Shown: piece by piece, positions 1-6,553 of the stretch
How positions within the stretch are numbered: position 1 is the stretch's first letter
Layout: each line of letters begins with the position of its first letter
Assembly (NCBI GenBank): GCA_026710565.1
Contig: JAPOQV010000219.1
Location: 1-9,469 of the forward strand
DNA: 9,469 bases
Reading direction: 5' to 3'
Origin: Spirochaetaceae bacterium
Lineage (GTDB): Bacteria; Spirochaetota; Spirochaetia; SZUA-6; Bin103
Notes under the pieces: generated by a model
Told to the model about the DNA's origin: nothing
The model's input: the letters and a program-made list of their open reading frames with translations, nothing else
Database searches by the model: none
Position numbers and translations under genes: made by a program

Positions 1-249
1 GCGCCGCCCGGCGGCAGCGTCGCTGTAACGGAGCTCGCGCACCGCGTAGTCGAACAGGCTGGAGCAGCCACGCTGCAGGAACAGCCGGCGTGCCTCGATC
101 TCGGCCAAGTGGTCGATGACGGTGCCGAGCAGGTGGCGTTCGTGGCGGACCAGGGTGCTGGTCTGACGCAGCAGCTCGCGGTCGGAGAGCGCGCCGACGG
201 TGGAGGTGATGACGGGGCGGACGGGGGCGTCAAGAGTGGCGGTATCCAT
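1..249 (-). CDS. HNH endonuclease-type protein, N-terminal 83 residues (cut by left edge)
   Basis: The minus strand is open from an ATG at 249 to the window edge, giving exactly 83 codons without a stop. The translation has a basic helical segment (LLRQTSTLVRHERHLL, about residues 31-46). It is followed by HLAEIEARRLFLQRGCSSLF (53-72) and DYAVRELRYSDAAAGRR. The pattern 'L..E..RRL....G.SSLF.Y....L.YS...A.RR' is what I know from the N-terminal domain of a large group of bacterial HNH endonucleases related to DUF222 proteins, common in high-GC soil and marine bacteria. The catalytic HNH domain would lie near the C-terminus, outside the window, so nuclease activity is inferred from the family only. 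No Shine-Dalgarno precedes the ATG, but a TATATT lies 6 nt upstream, suggesting a leaderless message. It could be a remnant rather than an intact gene. The biological role of this family is poorly known; it often occurs in many copies per genome. Confidence 0.72.
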   Translation of the reverse strand, partial: MDTATLDAPVRPVITSTVGALSDRELLRQTSTLVRHERHLLGTVIDHLAEIEARRLFLQRGCSSLFDYAVRELRYSDAAAGRR

Positions 250-255
250 GGAGTA

Positions 256-261
256 AATATA
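256..261 (-). promoter_or_regulatory. Candidate -10 box (TATATT) of the HNH gene
   Basis: Read on the minus strand, TATATT ends 6 nt before the ATG at 249, inside a short AT-rich island (about 251-280) that stands out from the GC-rich surroundings. No good -35 hexamer is seen 16-18 nt further upstream. The spacing would place the transcript start at or very near the ATG, so the message would be leaderless. Confidence 0.4.
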
Positions 262-365
262 GACATGATTTTCAGATAGACCTTCATGCCCGGTCCGGGA
301 CTGGCATCTGATCGGCGCGCAGCGCGCGCTGAAGGGAGTGCGGCGCGGCCGAAAGGCTGTGCGAG

Positions 366-383
366 CTTCCGGGAGGCCGGAAG
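366..383. repeat. 7-bp-stem inverted repeat in the mcrC-HNH gap
   Basis: CTTCCGG at 366-372 pairs perfectly with CCGGAAG at 377-383 around a GAGG loop. No T-tract follows on either strand. The function is unknown; in such GC-rich DNA a 7-bp stem can arise by chance. Confidence 0.35.
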
Positions 384-520
384 AGGCCACAGCGTGCGCT
401 GGCGTGCCACCTCGCAGGAGCACACTGCCGTCAAGACCCTGAGCCAGGATTTCTCGATTTTCTTCGGACGCAGCCTTGCACCACACGGGATCCTGAAGCC
501 CCGTCGTCTTGAACGTTGGT

Positions 521-539
521 GAGTCGGAGCGCCCGACTC
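521..539 (-). terminator. Possible T-less terminator hairpin downstream of mcrC
   Basis: GAGTCGG at 521-527 pairs with CCGACTC at 533-539 around a 5-nt loop, about 60 nt beyond the mcrC stop codon. There is no U-tract, so calling it a terminator rests only on position and stem strength. Confidence 0.22.
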
Positions 540-583
540 CCGCCCCAGGATTGTGACGGCCGTCCTCAAGAGAGCGAGACGCC

Positions 584-597
584 CGCTGTCGACAGCG
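584..597. repeat. 14-bp perfect palindrome touching the mcrC stop codon
   Basis: CGCTGTCGACAGCG is self-complementary over all 14 bases and abuts the mcrC TAG (598-600). As RNA it could form a short 5-bp stem with a 4-nt loop. As DNA it could be a protein site or the scar of an insertion edge. It includes a GTCGAC core. Confidence 0.4.
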
Positions 598-1851
598 CTA
601 CGGCTGGATCACGTACGACGGAACGCCGACTATCTGTTGCAGCGCTTCGACGACTCCTTCTGGGCAACCGATGTCGACGGTCGCAACGCCCAGGATGCGT
701 TCGGTTCCGGAGATCCTCCAGCGACGTGCAATTCCTTGCCTATCGAAGAACTCCTGATGCCACGGATACACCAGAACAAGCCGTGCGGCGTCGTAGGCAT
801 GCGCGTAGGCCTGCATCTGATAGATGTCGGGCGATTCGACGTTCAGCGTTTCCTCGCGCGGGTCCAGTCGCTTCCACTTCGTGTCGAGCACCATCGGGCC
901 ATCCGGAGTCTGGACCACGATGTCCGGCTTGAGCCGGAACAGCGGCCCGTTCGGGGTATCGATCGCCCAATGCCTCGAGTGCTGGAGGTGAACCCGCCAC
1001 GGTGCGACGGCGCGTCGCACGCTCCGTCCGATGTACTCCTCGAAGAGCTCGTTCATGGCGAACACCAGGGCGAAACCCGGCGCCGCACCGCCTGCGGTGC
1101 TTTGCCAGTCCCTTGCGAGGAACAGCCGGGCAAGGCGATACAGCTCGTGATATGCCGTGTTCGTACGGTCGAGCCGAACCGGTTCGCGCAGAGGGTCAGG
1201 TGTGTCGCCCACGAACTCCAACCGAGCCGCGAGTTCGGCAAGCAGGCGCGCGGTGGCAGCCGAGCGCGTGATCCCGGCCAGCATCGCGACCGCCGCCTTC
1301 AGGACGCGGTTCAGGGGGGTATCCACGGACAATTCATCGAAACGGCAAGCGAGAAGATCGGAGCGGATTGCGAGTCGCGTCAGTTGACGTGTGACATTGA
1401 GCCTGCCGCGCATCAGCTTCAGATCCTCGCCACGTTGCCGGTAGTGACGTGGCAGACCGCGTCGAACGGCGGCGACCAGCCGGACGGCGAACAGGCGGAT
1501 GAGCAACTCCAGCAGGTCGTGCCGCTGCGTTTCCAGAGCCGTGATCTCGCCTGTGGCCACGCGCAGTCTCAACGTCACGGCAAGCATACGCACGAGCGCC
1601 GCCCGGACCGCGCCGTCGTTGCCGTCGATCTTCGGCAGGATCTCCAGGGTCGATCCGGGCGTGACCAGAACGCCGACTACCTGACCCGCCTTGAGCCCGC
1701 TCGGGGTTCGAGCCAGAACTGCGTTCGTGTCCAATCCGAGTCGTCGGGCCGCGCGTTCCGCGATCCGCTGTAGCCGTCCGGCGTCGCGCTTCTCAGCGTC
1801 ATCGGCGCCCACCGGCAGGTCCTCCCACTCCCGGATGGTCTTCCGGGTCAC
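598..1851 (-). CDS. mcrC: McrC-family nuclease subunit of a type IV (McrBC) restriction system
   Basis: McrC is the DNA-cleaving partner of the McrB GTPase. Together they cut foreign DNA carrying modified cytosines, after GTP-driven translocation. This 417-residue product has the family's N-terminal stretch ending in LEILPKI (69-75), RGRLN (148-152) and the conserved helix FDELSVDTPLNRVLKAA (171-187). The nuclease core follows: KPDIVV with D310, then VLDTKWK with D323 and K325. The 13-residue spacing between the two aspartates and the DxK ending fit the PD-(D/E)xK site of E. coli McrC, so the nuclease looks intact. The start is a GTG overlapping the mcrB stop in a GTGA motif, with GGAG 5 nt upstream, so the two subunits are translationally coupled. 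It is somewhat longer than the 348-residue E. coli protein but normal for the wider family. The modification it recognises is set by McrB and is unknown here. Confidence 0.93.
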   Translation of the reverse strand: MTRKTIREWEDLPVGADDAEKRDAGRLQRIAERAARRLGLDTNAVLARTPSGLKAGQVVGVLVTPGSTLEILPKIDGNDGAVRAALVRMLAVTLRLRVATGEITALETQRHDLLELLIRLFAVRLVAAVRRGLPRHYRQRGEDLKLMRGRLNVTRQLTRLAIRSDLLACRFDELSVDTPLNRVLKAAVAMLAGITRSAATARLLAELAARLEFVGDTPDPLREPVRLDRTNTAYHELYRLARLFLARDWQSTAGGAAPGFALVFAMNELFEEYIGRSVRRAVAPWRVHLQHSRHWAIDTPNGPLFRLKPDIVVQTPDGPMVLDTKWKRLDPREETLNVESPDIYQMQAYAHAYDAARLVLVYPWHQEFFDRQGIARRWRISGTERILGVATVDIGCPEGVVEALQQIVGVPSYVIQP

Positions 1852-3650
1852 TCCTGCTCCGAGGCTTGTGGCTTGATGAGGCGGTCGTACGCTCCCTCCG
1901 GGAAGCTGTCACGAACGGTCCAGCGGTGGCGCTGCTCGTCGGTTTCGTCGTCGAGACCCGGAGGGAGACTCAGCCGATGCCGCTCCACGAAGTCATCGCC
2001 GCCACCAAGTACGGCCTGGACCTTCCTCCAGTCCTCGTAGAAATACTCGGCCAGAAGCGGGATGATCTTGCGGCGCATGGCGTCGTCCACGTCTGCCTTG
2101 GTGCGCGCGGTCATGAACCAGGCGTGGCCGATGAGGTGATCGCGGTCGAGGAGCCACTCCAGGCGTTCGTTCACGGCGCTGAGTACGCTCGGGAGGTCGA
2201 CACCGGTCGCCTTGCGTGCGTCCTCCAGCAGTTCGGGGTCGGGCGCCAACTCCTCGAACTGGAAACGACGGCGCAGCGCCGTGTCGAGGAGGGCGATCGA
2301 GCGGTCGGCGGTGTTCATGGTGCCGAGGATGTGGAGGTTCGCCGGCAAGGTGAATGGCTCGCGAGAGTGGGGCAGCGTCACCGCAACTTCGTTCGCGGCA
2401 CCTTCACGCTTGTCTTCCTCCAGGAGCGTGATGAGCTCACCCATCACCTTCGAGACGTTGGCACGGTTGATTTCGTCGATGACCAGGACGTGGGGCTTCC
2501 CGCTCTTTCGGGCGCGTTCGGCGATCCGCTTGAGCACACCTTCGGTAGGCTCCAGCCGGAAACCCGCGCCGGTCCCTGTTTCGGGTCGCAGGCCTTCGAC
2601 GAACTCTTCGTACCCGTAGGACTCGTGGAACGTGATGAACTCGACTTGCTCGGCCTTGACGAGCTCCCGGTAACGATCGCGAATTCGCTCCGAGTCCGGC
2701 TCACTCGTTCCATCGCAGATCTCGACGCAGCGGCGTGCAGTGATATAGGTTTTTCCCGTCCCGGGCGGTCCGTAGAGGATGAGATTCAGAGGCTGAAGCG
2801 ATGTGGTGCCGGGAGATGTGTTTCCGTTCTGTGCGCCAGAGTTCCACAGTGGCTGGATGTTCTCATCGAAGAAGTCGAACCTCCCGTGCTCCCTTTCGAG
2901 GATGTTGCGAATGTCATAGATCGCTCGGTCATTCGGCGATCCGCCTCTCTCGGCTACCGGATTCGGCAGTCGATGTCCGAGCGACGTGACGATTCTGTGC
3001 TTCTCCGTCGGAGATGCGATCGGTTCCATGTCATCGGGAAAGAGCAGGTAGAGCAGCTCATTCCGCATCGGTGAGGAGTGATAAGTGCTCCCGCCTCGGT
3101 CCAGCCAGCGGACGAATTGCCACGGATCATTCGCGAGCCCGACCCGCTGCTGTTCCGCCTTCCAGCGCTCGCACGTATCCAGGACAAACTGCAACGGGAA
3201 GTGGACGACCCAGTGTGCCTGCGGGACGTCGCTGACGCCTCGCAGCGTCCGGTCGCTGAGATGTTTGCTCTCCGGTGGCGGCGGACTTGCTGACTCCCAG
3301 AGTATCTCGAAGCGGCTGCGTTTCCAAGACGATGGCTCGGCATGCCTTGTCGTCGGGTACAAATCGGTCAGCCAGACTGCCTCCGCTGCAAGGCGAACAA
3401 TCTCAGCCCGCTCGGCTTCCATCTGTTGCTTCAGGAGCGACCATGACCCGTCTCGGCCGCGGCCGCCGGTCCTGGAGTCGGATGGGCATGCCTCTCTCAG
3501 CTCCTGGATGTTTTCCCGCGACCAGAGTTCCTCGTCGTCCAGGAACATGGAGCCGTCTTCCAGCAGGCACCGTTTCCGCCAGGCGTTGGCGGCGGCCAGG
3601 ATGTCTTTGAGGTACTCCTGGTTGGGACCTTCACCGGTCCAGCGAGCCAC
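1848..3650 (-). CDS. mcrB: McrB-family AAA+ GTPase subunit of a type IV restriction system
   Basis: McrB binds modified DNA through its N-terminal region and uses GTP hydrolysis by its AAA+ ring to drive McrC. In this 600-residue product the motor is at residues 289-530. It has a P-loop GPPGTGKT (294-301), Walker B VLVIDEINRAN (388-398), the McrB signature MNTADRS (445-451), arginines RRRF (460-463) and DRDHLIGHAWF (502-512). The N-terminal 290 residues contain LLYLLFPDDMEPI (199-211) and RFDFFDENIQPLW (257-269), stretches common in large McrB homologues outside the E. coli type. I do not recognise a named DNA-binding fold there. The frame stays open upstream to 4334, but that part overlaps the dioxygenase gene and reads as its shadow. 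The GTG at 3650, 6 nt after a perfect GGAGG and 11 nt past the dioxygenase stop, is the best start. Sampled rows are 55-58% G+C, clearly lower than the neighbours. Confidence 0.92.
   Translation of the reverse strand: MARWTGEGPNQEYLKDILAAANAWRKRCLLEDGSMFLDDEELWSRENIQELREACPSDSRTGGRGRDGSWSLLKQQMEAERAEIVRLAAEAVWLTDLYPTTRHAEPSSWKRSRFEILWESASPPPPESKHLSDRTLRGVSDVPQAHWVVHFPLQFVLDTCERWKAEQQRVGLANDPWQFVRWLDRGGSTYHSSPMRNELLYLLFPDDMEPIASPTEKHRIVTSLGHRLPNPVAERGGSPNDRAIYDIRNILEREHGRFDFFDENIQPLWNSGAQNGNTSPGTTSLQPLNLILYGPPGTGKTYITARRCVEICDGTSEPDSERIRDRYRELVKAEQVEFITFHESYGYEEFVEGLRPETGTGAGFRLEPTEGVLKRIAERARKSGKPHVLVIDEINRANVSKVMGELITLLEEDKREGAANEVAVTLPHSREPFTLPANLHILGTMNTADRSIALLDTALRRRFQFEELAPDPELLEDARKATGVDLPSVLSAVNERLEWLLDRDHLIGHAWFMTARTKADVDDAMRRKIIPLLAEYFYEDWRKVQAVLGGGDDFVERHRLSLPPGLDDETDEQRHRWTVRDSFPEGAYDRLIKPQASEQE
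1857..1860 (-). promoter_or_regulatory. Ribosome-binding site of mcrC
   Basis: GGAG on the minus strand lies 5 nt before the GTG at 1851, within the last codons of mcrB. It supports the GTG start in the GTGA overlap with the mcrB stop. Confidence 0.6.
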
Positions 3651-3656
3651 TCTCAG

Positions 3657-3661
3657 CCTCC
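3657..3661 (-). promoter_or_regulatory. Ribosome-binding site fixing the GTG start of mcrB
   Basis: GGAGG sits in the 11-nt gap between the dioxygenase stop (3662-3664) and the GTG at 3648-3650, with ideal 6-nt spacing. It decides between this start and ATG codons much further upstream in the same open frame. Confidence 0.75.
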
Positions 3662-4438
3662 TCAAGCCCAGGGCGGCTGGTCGCAGCCGCGGAAGGGGTA
3701 GTGGTCGCCGGGGCGGAAGCGGGGCCAGGGAGGGTAGGTGTTGATCCCCTGAACGGCGCTGCCACGGCACAGGTACGCGGGATGGTCCTCGCGCAGGATG
3801 CGCGTGGTGGTGGGAATGTAGCGCAGGGTCAGGCCGATGCGCCGCCGGTCGGAGCGGTTGGCTTCCGAGCCGTGGATGATGTACGGGTCGTGCAGGGAGA
3901 CGCCGCCGGCCGGCACGACCACGTCGACCGCGTCCGCTTCGTCCACGTTCCCGTCCAGTGTCGAGCTCAGGACGTTCGGCGCATCCTCGCTGCGCCGGTG
4001 CTCGTGTAACCGTCTGCCGCGGTGCGAGCCGGGAAGCACGCGCATGCAGCCGTTCTCGGGCGTCGAGTCGTCCCCGGCCAGCCAGATGGTGATGACCTCC
4101 ATGGGCTCGAGCGGCCAGTAGTTGCCGTCCTGGTGCCAGAGAACGGGTTGCCCGCTGCGCGGCGGCTTGCCGATGTAGTGGGCGGCGAACAGGGCGATGT
4201 CCGGTCCCAGGAACGGCTCGATCACGTCGATCAGCCGGGCATCCGTGCACAGGCGGATCCAGAACGGGTCGTCCACGATCAGGCGGTGGTGGAACTGCTC
4301 GGGCCGTACGTCGGGGTGCCGGCGCTCCAGCCACTCGACGTGGCCCTGCACCTCCGCCACCAGCTCCCGATCGATCACCGCGGGGATCACGATGTAGCCG
4401 TCCTGCTCGTACCGGTCGACGATCTCTCCGTTCGTCAT
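3662..4438 (-). CDS. Phytanoyl-CoA dioxygenase (PhyH) family protein, first copy
   Basis: This is a soluble Fe(II)/2-oxoglutarate-dependent oxygenase of 258 residues. It starts with the family's 'YEQDGYIVIPAVID' opening (10-23). The iron triad is H102 and D104 in WHQDGNYW plus H189 in IIHGSEANRS. R200, 11 residues later, is positioned to bind 2-oxoglutarate. The stretch CMRVLPGSHR (131-140) is the typical strand before the second half of the barrel. Family members hydroxylate small molecules such as acyl-CoAs, ectoine and natural-product intermediates; the substrate is not readable here. The ATG at 4438 is chosen because the domain begins there; a GTG at 4465 is an in-frame alternative, and upstream residues look like non-coding translation. 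No Shine-Dalgarno is present. mcrB begins 11 nt downstream, so the three minus-strand genes could be one transcript. A divergent run of two more PhyH genes starts 66 bp away. Confidence 0.88.
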   Translation of the reverse strand: MTNGEIVDRYEQDGYIVIPAVIDRELVAEVQGHVEWLERRHPDVRPEQFHHRLIVDDPFWIRLCTDARLIDVIEPFLGPDIALFAAHYIGKPPRSGQPVLWHQDGNYWPLEPMEVITIWLAGDDSTPENGCMRVLPGSHRGRRLHEHRRSEDAPNVLSSTLDGNVDEADAVDVVVPAGGVSLHDPYIIHGSEANRSDRRRIGLTLRYIPTTTRILREDHPAYLCRGSAVQGINTYPPWPRFRPGDHYPFRGCDQPPWA

Positions 4439-4504
4439 GGCGCGATCATGCTTCGCGGTCGTCACGCGTCGCAACGAACGACGCACTGCGCTAACGTTAC
4501 GCCC
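4439..4504. promoter_or_regulatory. 66-bp divergent promoter region between phyH copy 1 and DUF2277
   Basis: Both flanking genes must start transcription here. Rightward, TAACGT at 4492-4497 lies 7 nt before the DUF2277 ATG. It is part of an 8-bp palindrome TAACGTTA (4492-4499), and no strong -35 is seen. Leftward, TTGCGA (4474-4469) and CATGAT (4450-4445) are 18 nt apart, with CATGAT 6 nt before the dioxygenase ATG. Both matches are weak. Neither gene has a Shine-Dalgarno, which fits leaderless starts. The shortness of the region suggests shared control of the two transcription units. Confidence 0.4.
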
Positions 4505-4804
4505 ATGTGCCGCAGCATTCGCCCGCTCCACAACTTCGCACCGCCGGCCACCGCCGAGGAGATGCACGCGGCGGCGCTGCAGTACGTGCGCAAGATCAGC
4601 GGCACCACCAGGCCGTCGCGGGCCAACGCCGGCTCCTTCGAGCGCGCGGTCGACGAGGTCGCGCTCGCCACGCGGCGGCTGCTCGACGCGCTGGTGACCA
4701 CGACGCCGCCCCGCGACCGTGAGGTAGAGGCTGCCAAGGCGCGGGCACGCGCCGCCCAGCGCTTCGGCCCCGCCGGCGCCCGGCCCGCGGAACAGCACCC
4801 ATGA
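4505..4804 (+). CDS. DUF2277 family protein
   Basis: This 99-residue product matches the small DUF2277 family from its first residue. MCRSIRPLHNF opens it. PPATAEEMHAAALQYVRKISGTT is then a helix-rich core, followed by PSRANAGSFERAVDEVA and TRRLLDALVTTTPPRDREVEAAKARARAAQRF. The conserved start 'MCR.I..L.NF.PP.T.EE' fixes the ATG at 4505. No catalytic residues are obvious and the family has no established function that I know of; the N-terminal cysteine is conserved. Its tail (about 85-99) is Ala/Pro-rich and probably disordered. The stop codon overlaps the ATG of the next PhyH gene (ATGA at 4801-4804), so the two should be co-translated. A TAnnnT box 7 nt before the ATG and the lack of a Shine-Dalgarno suggest leaderless translation. 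Confidence 0.88.
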   Translation: MCRSIRPLHNFAPPATAEEMHAAALQYVRKISGTTRPSRANAGSFERAVDEVALATRRLLDALVTTTPPRDREVEAAKARARAAQRFGPAGARPAEQHP

Positions 4805-5724
4805 CGCCGGCCGCTCCCGCCGTCGCGGTCGCGGACCTCGAAGTGTCCGTCGACGACCTCGACCTGAAGCGCGCCGCCGCCATCTTCGAGGAGCACGGCT
4901 GCTTGGTGGTGCGCGGCCTGATGCGCGCGCACGCCGGCGCCATGTACCGCGACATCATGGCCACGGTCGACGACGCGATAGCGGACCTGGACCGCTCGTG
5001 GCAGGTGCCCGAGGGGTGGGTGGTGCCGAACGGAAGCCTGTTCCTGCCGGCGCCCGAGCACTACGACCGCGACAAGCAGATCATGGTGGTCGGCATCGAC
5101 TACACCACCAGCGCCGCGTTCCTGGCCGCCGCGCTCGATCCCACGTCCCTCGACGTGGTGGAGTCGATCATCGGCCCTGACATCGAGCTGTTCGGCCAGG
5201 GACAGTCGCTGGTCAAGGAACCGGTCGGCGGCCACCCCAAGCACCTCCACCAGGACTCCGCCTACTTCGAGCACCGCTACCGCGGGCCGGTGGCGATCCT
5301 CAGCTACACGATCGACACCGACCTGCGCAACGGCGCCCTGCACGTGGTGCCGGGCAGCCACCGGCTGGGACAGCTCCGGCACGTCGACACCTTCTCCCAC
5401 CTGGGGCTGGACGAGCACGAGTGGCCGTGGGAGAAGGCGGTCCCGATCGAGGGGTCGGCCGGAGACTCGATCATCTTCAACGTCAAGACCGTGCACGGCT
5501 CCAAGCCCAACTACGGCGACGAGCCGCGGCCGGTGTTCATCATCCGCTACCGCGATCCCGAGGACTACACGATCGTGCGCGCCACCCGCACCGAGGTACG
5601 TGCCGAGGTGGAGAAGCAGGCGGTCGAGGCGACCCGCGCGGACGATCAGCGCGGGCTGATGGTGCGCGGTTTCCGCCACACCGACTCGAAGAGCGCCGTG
5701 CAGCGTTCCGTACCGCCGGCATGA
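4801..5724 (+). CDS. Phytanoyl-CoA dioxygenase (PhyH) family protein, second copy
   Basis: This 307-residue Fe(II)/2-oxoglutarate oxygenase has all key residues. H150 and D152 in HLHQDSAYF, and H232 in VHGSKPN, form the iron triad. R243, 11 residues after the last histidine, is the likely 2-oxoglutarate anchor. FEEHGCLVVRGL (29-40) is the usual first strand and LHVVPGSHRLG the barrel strand before the second half. Beyond the barrel a charged C-terminal tail of about 45 residues (RATRTEVRAEVEKQAVEATR...) is likely helical. The ATG overlaps the DUF2277 stop and the stop overlaps the next ATG, so this is the middle gene of a coupled three-gene run. No strong Shine-Dalgarno is visible, so translation may depend on reinitiation. 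It is clearly different in sequence from the other two copies, so they are not recent duplicates. The substrate is unknown. Confidence 0.9.
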   Translation: MTPAAPAVAVADLEVSVDDLDLKRAAAIFEEHGCLVVRGLMRAHAGAMYRDIMATVDDAIADLDRSWQVPEGWVVPNGSLFLPAPEHYDRDKQIMVVGIDYTTSAAFLAAALDPTSLDVVESIIGPDIELFGQGQSLVKEPVGGHPKHLHQDSAYFEHRYRGPVAILSYTIDTDLRNGALHVVPGSHRLGQLRHVDTFSHLGLDEHEWPWEKAVPIEGSAGDSIIFNVKTVHGSKPNYGDEPRPVFIIRYRDPEDYTIVRATRTEVRAEVEKQAVEATRADDQRGLMVRGFRHTDSKSAVQRSVPPA

Positions 5725-6524
5725 CGACGGCCGAGCCGCCGACCGTCTCCGAGCGGCCGACCGCGTCCGAGCGGTTCTTCTTCGACACCAACGGGTACCT
5801 GCTGCTCGAGGGCGTGCTCGACGCCGATCACGTCCGCCGGCTGCGTAGCGCGCTGGAAGCGGCCGTCGAACGCCGCCGCGACCTGGCGCGCGCCGGCGAG
5901 CAGGTGTTCCGCGTCAACCAGGACCTGGAGAACGGCACGCGCATCTTCTACCTGCTGGCCGAGGACGGGCTGTTCCTGGACATGATGGACCTGCCGGGGG
6001 TGATGCCCTACGTCACCGGACTGTTCAACGAGAAGCCGCACTTTCACGCCTCCGACGCGTTCTGGGAGCACGGCGCAAGCGGCCACCCCGCCGGCTGGCA
6101 CATCGACGGCGCCGACAACGGCTACCGCGGACTCGGCCCCTACATCCCGCTGCTGCAGCTCAAGATCGCCTACTTCCTTTCGGACATGAGCACCCCGGAC
6201 CAGGGCAACCTGACCGTGGTGCCGGGCTCGCACCGCGCGCGGGTGCCGCCGGACGAGCGCGACCTGCAGGGGTTCGAGTCGCTGCCGGGTTCGGTGCAGC
6301 TCTGCTGCCCGCAGGGATCCTGCGTGATGTTCCACAACGCCCTCTGGCACACGCGCGGCCCCTCTCGGCGCGCCGACGGCGAGCGGGTCATCCTCTACTA
6401 CGCCTACGAGCATCCATGGATGGCGGCGAGCCCGGAGCCCACCTCCTATCCGCCGGAGTTCTATGCCGGGCTCTCGCCCGCGCGAAGGCAGTTCTTCCAC
6501 CCGGTGGTGCTGCCCAGGGACTGA
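5721..6524 (+). CDS. Phytanoyl-CoA dioxygenase (PhyH) family protein, third copy
   Basis: The product is 267 residues. FFFDTNGYLLLEGVLD (19-34) is the family opening. H127 and D129 in GWHIDGADN, and H210 in LWHTRGPS, form the iron site. R222, 12 residues later, is the likely 2-oxoglutarate contact. NLTVVPGSHRARVPP is the barrel strand before the second half. The C-terminal EHPWMAA...YPPEFYAGLSPARRQFFHP segment resembles PhyH proteins whose tails close over the active site. The ATG is chosen because it overlaps the previous stop (ATGA at 5721-5724) and because upstream translation in this frame is a shadow of copy 2. The first 18 residues carry a tandem PT(V/A)SER duplication and look disordered. 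The gene ends 29 bp from the convergent vapC, with no terminator hairpin visible in that gap. Confidence 0.9.
   Translation: MTTAEPPTVSERPTASERFFFDTNGYLLLEGVLDADHVRRLRSALEAAVERRRDLARAGEQVFRVNQDLENGTRIFYLLAEDGLFLDMMDLPGVMPYVTGLFNEKPHFHASDAFWEHGASGHPAGWHIDGADNGYRGLGPYIPLLQLKIAYFLSDMSTPDQGNLTVVPGSHRARVPPDERDLQGFESLPGSVQLCCPQGSCVMFHNALWHTRGPSRRADGERVILYYAYEHPWMAASPEPTSYPPEFYAGLSPARRQFFHPVVLPRD
5739..5774 (+). repeat. Two 18-bp tandem copies in the 5' end of the third PhyH gene
   Basis: The units at 5739-5756 and 5757-5774 match at 16 of 18 positions, differing only at the eighth and ninth bases. They encode PTVSER and PTASER at residues 7-18. The duplication is in frame and falls before the folded domain, so it probably changes only a flexible N-terminus. 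Confidence 0.8.
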
Positions 6525-6553
6525 GCCGCACCGCCGGTCGCGCCATCCTGCGA

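Larger units (their letters stand above)
250..597. other. Intergenic gap between mcrC and the HNH gene, with three small hairpins
   Basis: No convincing gene is seen in these 348 bases. Both strands have short open frames, but their compositions look like random GC-rich translation and none has a ribosome-binding site or a recognisable motif. Three perfect inverted repeats lie here: 366-383 (7-bp stem CTTCCGG/CCGGAAG, 4-nt loop), 521-539 (7-bp stem GAGTCGG/CCGACTC, 5-nt loop) and 584-597 (14-bp palindrome). None is followed by a T-run on either strand, so they are not classical intrinsic terminators. They may still help end the mcrC transcript, which reads into this region. The region could also hold the decayed edge of an inserted segment. 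Confidence 0.5.

Noticed and set aside
286..522. 78-codon plus-strand open frame in the mcrC-HNH gap
   Set aside because: It has no ribosome-binding site, no recognisable motif and low-complexity Arg/Ala content in the first half; too weak to call a gene.
553..1773. 406-codon plus-strand open frame opposite mcrC
   Set aside because: McrC motifs on the minus strand are unmistakable; this frame has only GC-driven shadow composition.
1866..3074. 402-codon plus-strand open frame opposite mcrB
   Set aside because: It is a shadow of the AAA+ coding strand, with no motif or ribosome-binding site.
3651..4334. Upstream extension of the mcrB frame to an ATG at 4334
   Set aside because: It lies antiphase over the phyH gene, reads as Arg/Pro/His-rich shadow protein, and a GTG with ideal GGAGG exists at 3650.
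4439..4798. N-terminal extension of phyH copy 1
   Set aside because: It overlaps the DUF2277 gene on the other strand, has no PhyH similarity, and the domain starts naturally at the ATG at 4438.
4462..5679. 405-codon minus-strand open frame opposite DUF2277 and phyH copy 2
   Set aside because: It is antisense to two well-supported coupled genes, and its Val/His/Arg-rich translation is typical of a complementary shadow.
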